DNA from: Balneatrix alpica DSM 16621
GTDB lineage: Bacteria > Pseudomonadota > Gammaproteobacteria > Pseudomonadales > Balneatricaceae
Length of the DNA: 64,000 nucleotides
NCBI RefSeq assembly: GCF_000619885.1
Contig: NZ_JHUZ01000011.1
Span: 1-64,000 of the forward strand
Direction of reading: 5' to 3'
Of this stretch, positions 59,036 to 64,000 are shown one piece after another. Each line of letters opens with the position of its first letter. Within the stretch, counting starts at the first letter, position 1. A model generated the notes under the pieces. It worked only from the letters and a program-made list of their open reading frames with translations, made no database searches and had not been told where the DNA came from. The position numbers and the translations under genes were made by a program.

Positions 59036-59617
59036 ATGAGCAATTTCACTCTGAATGCCAAAATCCGCGAAGTAGCAGGGAAAGGTGCGAGCCGCCGCCT
59101 GCGTCGCGAAGCCGACACCGTTCCTGCCGTTGTATACGGCGGCAACGCTGAGCCTGCCCGTCTGGCCATCGACCACGACGAGCTGCTGCACCTGTCCGAA
59201 GACAACCAGTTCTTCTCTAGCCTGATCAACCTGAATGTTGATGGTAAAGAAGAGCAAGTCATCATCAAGGACCTGCAGCGTCACCCCGCCAAGCCCGTAC
59301 TGCTGCACGCTGACTTCCAGCGCGTAAGCGCCGATCGCAAGATCAGCATCAAAGTACCTGTGCGCTTCGTTAACGAAGCTGCCAGCCCCGCTGCCAAGCA
59401 GGGTGGTAAGGTGTTCACTCTGGTGAACGAAGTGAAGGTTCTGTGTCTGCCCTCCAAGCTGCCTGAGTTCGTTGAGTGCGACCTGAGCGAAGTACAGCTG
59501 GGTCAAAACCTGTACCTGTCCAGCATCAAAGTGCCTGAAGGCGTTGAAGTTGCTGCACTGCGTCTGGGTAAAGACCACGACCAGGCCATCGCTCGCGTTG
59601 TAGCTAAGCGTAAGTAA
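59036..59617 (+). CDS. rplY: 50S ribosomal protein L25/Ctc
   Basis: The 193-aa protein is the long, two-domain Ctc-type L25 that binds 5S rRNA, as opposed to the 94-aa E. coli form. The N-terminal domain has [21 protein letters not shown] near 17-37, followed by the C-terminal beta domain ([21 protein letters not shown]). The start follows TGAGGAAAAAAT. It lies between prs and pth, as in Pseudomonas. Confidence 0.93.
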   Translation: MSNFTLNAKIREVAGKGASRRLRREADTVPAVVYGGNAEPARLAIDHDELLHLSEDNQFFSSLINLNVDGKEEQVIIKDLQRHPAKPVLLHADFQRVSADRKISIKVPVRFVNEAASPAAKQGGKVFTLVNEVKVLCLPSKLPEFVECDLSEVQLGQNLYLSSIKVPEGVEVAALRLGKDHDQAIARVVAKRK

Positions 59618-59628
59618 GTTACAGGCTT

Positions 59629-60222
59629 ATGAGCGAGCCGGTTCAGCTGATCGTTGGCCTGGGTAACCCAGGCTCACAATACGCCCGAACCCGGCACAAT
59701 GCAGGCGCCGACTTCGTGTCGGCGCTTGCGTCTTTGTGCCACTGTGACCTGCGTGCCGAAAGCCGCTTCCATGGCCTCTACGGCAAAGCCAACTGGCACG
59801 GTCACACCCTGCACCTGCTGATCCCCACCACCTACATGAACCTAAGCGGCCAAGCCGTACAGGCCGTGAGCAACTTCTTCAAGCTCAAGGTGGATAACCT
59901 ACTCGTCGTTCATGATGAGCTCGACCTGCCACCCGGCCAGGCGCGCTTTAAGAAAGGCGGTGGCCACGGCGGTCATAACGGGCTGAAAGACATCATCAAC
60001 AAACTGGGTGGCGCCCGCGAGTTTCACCGCTTACGCCTTGGCATTGGTCATCCCGGTGATGCCAACAAGGTTGCCGGTTTTGTCTTAACCAAAGCCCCCA
60101 GCCAAGAATTCGACCTAACCGAACGCGCTAGCGAAGAGGCCCTTGCCTGCTTACCTCTGGCCCTGGCCGGAGACTGGCCGCGCGCCATGAACCGCCTGCA
60201 TGCGTTCAAACCTGAAGCCTAG
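59629..60222 (+). CDS. pth: peptidyl-tRNA hydrolase
   Basis: The 197-aa enzyme recycles tRNA from peptidyl-tRNA dropped by ribosomes. The catalytic His is in TRHNAGADF near residue 22 and the Asn in GLGNPGSQY near 12; the substrate-binding [14 protein letters not shown] block is near 107. It starts 11 nt after rplY and precedes ychF. Confidence 0.95.
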   Translation: MSEPVQLIVGLGNPGSQYARTRHNAGADFVSALASLCHCDLRAESRFHGLYGKANWHGHTLHLLIPTTYMNLSGQAVQAVSNFFKLKVDNLLVVHDELDLPPGQARFKKGGGHGGHNGLKDIINKLGGAREFHRLRLGIGHPGDANKVAGFVLTKAPSQEFDLTERASEEALACLPLALAGDWPRAMNRLHAFKPEA

Positions 60223-60242
60223 TACGTCAACAGGAAACTATT

Positions 60243-61343
60243 ATGGGATTTAACTGCGGCATCGTTGGCCTGCCCAACGTCGGCAAATCTACCCTGTTCA
60301 ACGCTTTGACCAAATCTGGCATTGCCGCCGAGAACTTCCCGTTCTGCACCATTGAGCCCAATGCTGGTGTCGTGGCGATGCCCGATCCCCGCCTGGACGC
60401 GCTGGCCGCTATCGTCAACCCCAAGCGGGTTGTCCCCACCACCATGGAATTCGTCGACATTGCTGGTCTGGTGGAAGGCGCCTCCCGCGGTGAAGGCCTG
60501 GGCAACAAATTCCTGGCTAACATCCGCGAAACCGATGCTATCGCCCACGTGGTGCGCTGCTTTGAAGACGACAACGTGATTCACGTCTCCAACAGCGTCA
60601 ATCCCAAGCGCGATATCGAAGTTATCGACCTGGAACTGATTTTTGCCGACATGGAAAGCTGCGAGAAGCAACTGCAGCGCCTGGTTCGGGCAGCCAAGGG
60701 CGGTGACAAAGAAGCCCTAGCCCAAAAAGCCCTGCTGGAAAAACTGATCCCCCACTTCCAGGAAGGCAAGCCAGCCCGCAGCCTGCTGAAAAACCTCGGC
60801 GATGATGAACGCGCCCTGGCCCGTCACTTCCACCTGCTGACCAGCAAGCCAGTGATGTACATCGCCAACGTCAGCGAAGAAGGCTTTGAAAACAACCCGC
60901 ACCTGGATGCCGTTAAAGCCATTGCCGCCGAAGAAGGCGCCATTGTGGTGCCGGTGTGCAACAAGATTGAAGCTGAAATTGCCGAGCTGGACGACGAAGA
61001 AGAGAAAATGATGTTCCTCGAGTCCATGGGTATGGAAGAGCCAGGCCTGAACCGCGTGATTCGTGCCGGTTACTCACTACTCAACCTGCAAACCTACTTC
61101 ACTGCCGGGGTGCAGGAAGTACGTGCCTGGACCGTACGCATTGGTGCCACCGCTCCCCAAGCGGCAGCAGTCATCCACACCGACTTCGAAAAAGGCTTTA
61201 TCCGTGCCGAAGTCATCGCCTATGACGACTTTATCAAGTTCAAAGGCGAACAAGGCGCGAAAGAAGCCGGTAAATGGCGTCTGGAAGGCAAAGAGTACAT
61301 CGTCAAAGACGGCGATGTAATGCACTTCCGTTTTAACGTCTAA
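60243..61343 (+). CDS. ychF: redox-regulated ATPase YchF (Obg-like)
   Basis: The 366-aa P-loop protein of the Obg family prefers ATP and binds ribosomes. G1 is [14 protein letters not shown] near 9, the switch region has [14 protein letters not shown] near 38, and a TGS-like C-terminal domain ends MHFRFNV. Length is close to E. coli YchF (363 aa). It is the last gene of the conserved run, followed by a strong terminator. Confidence 0.96.
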   Translation: MGFNCGIVGLPNVGKSTLFNALTKSGIAAENFPFCTIEPNAGVVAMPDPRLDALAAIVNPKRVVPTTMEFVDIAGLVEGASRGEGLGNKFLANIRETDAIAHVVRCFEDDNVIHVSNSVNPKRDIEVIDLELIFADMESCEKQLQRLVRAAKGGDKEALAQKALLEKLIPHFQEGKPARSLLKNLGDDERALARHFHLLTSKPVMYIANVSEEGFENNPHLDAVKAIAAEEGAIVVPVCNKIEAEIAELDDEEEKMMFLESMGMEEPGLNRVIRAGYSLLNLQTYFTAGVQEVRAWTVRIGATAPQAAAVIHTDFEKGFIRAEVIAYDDFIKFKGEQGAKEAGKWRLEGKEYIVKDGDVMHFRFNV

Positions 61344-61360
61344 GCTCACGCCTAGACACA

Positions 61361-61394
61361 AAGCCCCTTGAGGTACGCTTCAAGGGGCTTTTTC
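61361..61394 (+). terminator. intrinsic terminator after ychF
   Basis: AAGCCCCTTGA pairs with TCAAGGGGCTT (11 bp, loop GGTACGCT), followed by TTTCTTTT on the plus strand. The minus-strand tail is TTTGTG, so it may also weakly end hsdR transcription. Confidence 0.92.
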
Positions 61395-61417
61395 TTTTCC
61401 GCCTCCCCTCAATCACA

Positions 61418-64000
61418 CTATACCCAAGATGCACACAGCGTCTCAGCTTGTGCCAGCACCAGCTGGGCGGCCTCTTCTTGCTGATCTGGCGGGTATTTGT
61501 ATTTGCGCAAAATACGCTTCACCAGCAAACGCAATTTGGCCCGCACGCTGTCGCGATTACTCCAGTCCACCGTGACATTTTGCCTCAGGCTGTCGGTGAG
61601 TTCATGGGCGATTTTCGCCAAGATCTCGTCCCCGAGCTCACGCACTGAAGCCTCGTTGTTGGCCAGGGCGTCGTAAAAAGCCAGTTCGTCATCATTGAGC
61701 CCTAGCTTCTCGCCGCGCTGACTGGCAGCGGCGAACTTTTTCGCCATTTCGATCAGCTCTTCGATGACTTGAGCCGTTTCGATAGAGCGGTTCTGATAGC
61801 GCTTAATCACGCTATCGAGCAGCTCGGAGAACTTCTTCTCTTGCGCTAGGTTGCTGGCGAACTTGCTCTTAATCTCGCCTTCTAACAGCCTTTCCAGCAG
61901 CTCTACGGCAAGGTTTTTCTCTGGTAGATTGCGCACTTCGGCAAGAAAGTCGTCATCCAGCAGGCCGATATTAGGCTTATCCAACCCCACGGCGGCAAAC
62001 ACATCCACCACGTCGCCCGATACCACGGCATTGCCGATGATCTGGCGGATGGCCAGCTCGCGCTCTTCATCGGTTTTCTTCTTTGCGCTGATGTCGCGCT
62101 TAGTGAGCATGACCTTGATGGCTTGAAAAAAAGCCACCTCTTCACGCACGGCTTTCGCTTCATCCAAGGTGCAGCACAGGGTGAACGCCTTGCTCATGGC
62201 CAAGGCATTATCGGCAAAGCGTTTTTTGCCTTCTTTAACCCCCAGCACATGGTTAGCGGCACCGGCCAAAAGCTTGTGCCCACCTGTCAGGAATTCGCTG
62301 TAATCGAAGCCATGCAACAAACCGCGCAACACATCGAGCTTCTCCTCCAGCACCGCATAAGCCTCATGGGCATCCACCGTGGGCCTGCCTCGACCTTTGC
62401 TGGCTGTGTACTCTTTCAGCGCTGCTTTTAGCTCGTTAGCAATACCGATGTAGTCCACCACCAAGCCGCCCTGCTTGTCTTTAAACACGCGGTTCACCCG
62501 GGCAATGGCCTGCATTAAGTTGTGGCCCTTCATGGGCTTGTCGACATACAGGGTATGCACACAAGGCGCGTCAAAACCGGTCAGCCACATGTCGCGCACA
62601 ATCACTAATTGCAATGGGTCTTGCGGGTCTTTAAAGCGCTTCTCTAGGCGCTTCTTCACTTGGCTGGGGTAAATGTGCGGGCGTAGCAAGGCCTTATCTG
62701 AGGCACTGCCGGTCATAACGATTTTTACCGCGCCCTTCTCCGGGTCTACGTCATGCCAGTCTGGCCGCAGGGCGATGATCTCGTTGTACAAGTGCACACA
62801 GATTTCGCGGCTCATCGCCACCACCATGGCCTTGCCGCTTTGCGCCTGGTTACGTTCCTCAAAGTGCCTCACCAGGTCAGCCGCAACGCTTTTAATCCTT
62901 GGCTCAGCCCCAACCACTTTTTCCAGCGCGGCCCAGCGCGACTTCAGGCGCGACTGCTGGTCTTCTTCCTCATCCTCGGCCAGCTCATCGACCTCCTCGT
63001 CGATATGCGCCAGCTCTGCGTCTTTGAGCGACAACTTAGCCAAGCGTGACTCGTAGTAGATGGCCACAGTGGCGCCATCTTCCTTGGCCTGCTGCATGTC
63101 GTAGACGTGGATGTAATCACCGAACACCGCACGGGTATCGCGGTCTTCGCTGGATACCGGCGTGCCGGTAAAGGCCACGAAGGTGGCGTTGGGCAAGGCA
63201 TCACGCAGGTGCTGGGCATAGCCCACCTGATAGCGGGCACTGGCCTCGGCCACCTTTAGGTCCGGCACTTTCAATGAAGCACTAAAGCCATATTGCGTGC
63301 GGTGCGCTTCGTCAGCCACCACCACAATATTCGAGCGCTGCGACAACACCGGAAAGGTGTCCTCGTCTTCACCGGGCATAAACTTCTGAATGGTTGTAAA
63401 CACAATGCCGCCACTAGGGCGATTAGCCAGCTTCTCGCGCAAGTCGCCACGCGTAGCGACCTGCACCGGCTGCTCGCGCAGCAAATCCTGCGACAGCGAG
63501 AACACCCCAAACAGCTGGCCATCCAGATCATTGCGATCGGTAATCACCACGATGGTCGGGTTCTCCATCGCTGCTTCCTGCATCACCCGCGCAGCAAAGC
63601 AGGTCATGGTGATACTCTTGCCCGAGCCTTGGGTATGCCAAACCACCCCGCCCTTGTGACTACCGCCAGGGCGCGAAGCATTCACTACCTGCCCAATAGC
63701 CGCTCGCACCGCGTGAAATTGGTGATAACCGGCAATCTTCTTCACCAGCCGGCCGTCATCTTCAAACAACACAAAATAACGCAGGTAATCGAGCAAAATG
63801 GCCGGCTGCAGCACCCCACGCACCAGCGTCTCCAACTCGTTGAACTCACCCAGCGGATCAACCGTTACGCCGTCGATAGTGCGCCAACGGGCAAAGCGCT
63901 CAATATCCGCCGACAGCGAGCCCATACGCGCCTCACTGCCATCACTGATCACCAGAATCTCGTTGTAGTGGAAAACGTCTGGAATCTGCTCTTTATAGGT
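61418..64000 (-). CDS. hsdR: type I restriction enzyme R subunit, partial (N-terminus beyond window)
   Basis: The frame is open to the window edge: 860 visible residues from the start at the edge ([16 protein letters not shown]) to the stop at 61418. It carries the translocase motor of HsdR: Walker [15 protein letters not shown], the DEAH motif [18 protein letters not shown] in motif III and a motif VI region ([11 protein letters not shown]). The missing N-terminal third would contain the nuclease domain. hsdM and hsdS are expected to lie beyond position 64000. Its position right after the ychF terminator marks the edge of an accessory region. Confidence 0.92.
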   Translation of the reverse strand, partial: TYKEQIPDVFHYNEILVISDGSEARMGSLSADIERFARWRTIDGVTVDPLGEFNELETLVRGVLQPAILLDYLRYFVLFEDDGRLVKKIAGYHQFHAVRAAIGQVVNASRPGGSHKGGVVWHTQGSGKSITMTCFAARVMQEAAMENPTIVVITDRNDLDGQLFGVFSLSQDLLREQPVQVATRGDLREKLANRPSGGIVFTTIQKFMPGEDEDTFPVLSQRSNIVVVADEAHRTQYGFSASLKVPDLKVAEASARYQVGYAQHLRDALPNATFVAFTGTPVSSEDRDTRAVFGDYIHVYDMQQAKEDGATVAIYYESRLAKLSLKDAELAHIDEEVDELAEDEEEDQQSRLKSRWAALEKVVGAEPRIKSVAADLVRHFEERNQAQSGKAMVVAMSREICVHLYNEIIALRPDWHDVDPEKGAVKIVMTGSASDKALLRPHIYPSQVKKRLEKRFKDPQDPLQLVIVRDMWLTGFDAPCVHTLYVDKPMKGHNLMQAIARVNRVFKDKQGGLVVDYIGIANELKAALKEYTASKGRGRPTVDAHEAYAVLEEKLDVLRGLLHGFDYSEFLTGGHKLLAGAANHVLGVKEGKKRFADNALAMSKAFTLCCTLDEAKAVREEVAFFQAIKVMLTKRDISAKKKTDEERELAIRQIIGNAVVSGDVVDVFAAVGLDKPNIGLLDDDFLAEVRNLPEKNLAVELLERLLEGEIKSKFASNLAQEKKFSELLDSVIKRYQNRSIETAQVIEELIEMAKKFAAASQRGEKLGLNDDELAFYDALANNEASVRELGDEILAKIAHELTDSLRQNVTVDWSNRDSVRAKLRLLVKRILRKYKYPPDQQEEAAQLVLAQAETLCASWV

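Noticed and set aside
59015-59578. 187-aa ORF antisense to rplY
   Set aside because: The whole frame mirrors the L25 coding sequence; no family features.

Overview
The window looks like chromosome of an aerobic, flagellated gammaproteobacterium, probably near Oceanospirillales/Pseudomonadales. Supporting signs are the core gene orders hemA-prfA-prmC-moeB and (TPR lipoprotein)-lolB-prs-rplY-pth-ychF, a long-form trpS, a PomAB-type flagellar stator, a polyhydroxybutyrate-type phaB, and many glutamine-rich proteins with frequent CAG/CAA codons. No taxon-specific marker was tested, so this assignment is an inference. Genes are densely packed: most start codons have Shine-Dalgarno sequences, and several convergent pairs overlap at their 3' ends.

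Left part (1-27 kb): a tRNA-Glu gene with its promoter; a membrane protein overlapping the tRNA acp3U enzyme TapT; a bifunctional ornithine-lipid-type acyltransferase; a Sel1 protein and an unlisted 55-aa ORF; hrpB, sseA, trpS, a DUF2789 protein and yaaA. Next come a Tim44-like exported protein, a type I secretion pair (HlyD-type and HlyB-type), and a two-TM potassium channel with two RCK domains translationally coupled to a small four-TM protein. A group of poorly known genes follows, including a SRAP-domain protein lacking all four canonical active-site residues. Then come pitrilysin, a small exported repeat protein, exonuclease I and a 910-aa DUF349 protein.

Middle part (27-51 kb): phaB; pomA-pomB followed directly by a PilZ gene; a Pit phosphate permease; and an rpoH-family sigma gene with a near-perfect sigma-54 promoter upstream. 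These are followed by a DMT exporter, pfkA, a Prx5-like peroxiredoxin, a YdjM-like protein, a membrane J-domain protein, a PAS/GGDEF/EAL protein and a membrane-anchored zinc protease with a snapalysin-like motif. After leucine dehydrogenase, rsmE and greB there is a tRNA cluster (Ser-Asn-Lys-Lys) with a clear promoter and terminator. Beyond it are a response regulator, a DUF2470 protein, the tightly overlapping yejK-sixA-TSUP-AEC cluster and rarD with an ankyrin-like protein.

Right part (51-64 kb): yccU, moeB, prmC, prfA and hemA on the minus strand, diverging from the TPR lipoprotein, lolB, prs, rplY, pth and ychF. The ispE gene that many relatives carry between lolB and prs is absent; a promoter-like sequence occupies the gap. 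The window ends inside a type I restriction gene (hsdR) whose partners would lie beyond position 64000, so an accessory region probably begins after the ychF terminator.

No insertion sequence, prophage, CRISPR array or complete defence system was seen. The most unusual items are the degenerate SRAP protein, the sigma-54 promoter on the rpoH-family gene, the exported repeat protein, the potassium-channel partner protein and two candidate small RNAs with orphan terminators.
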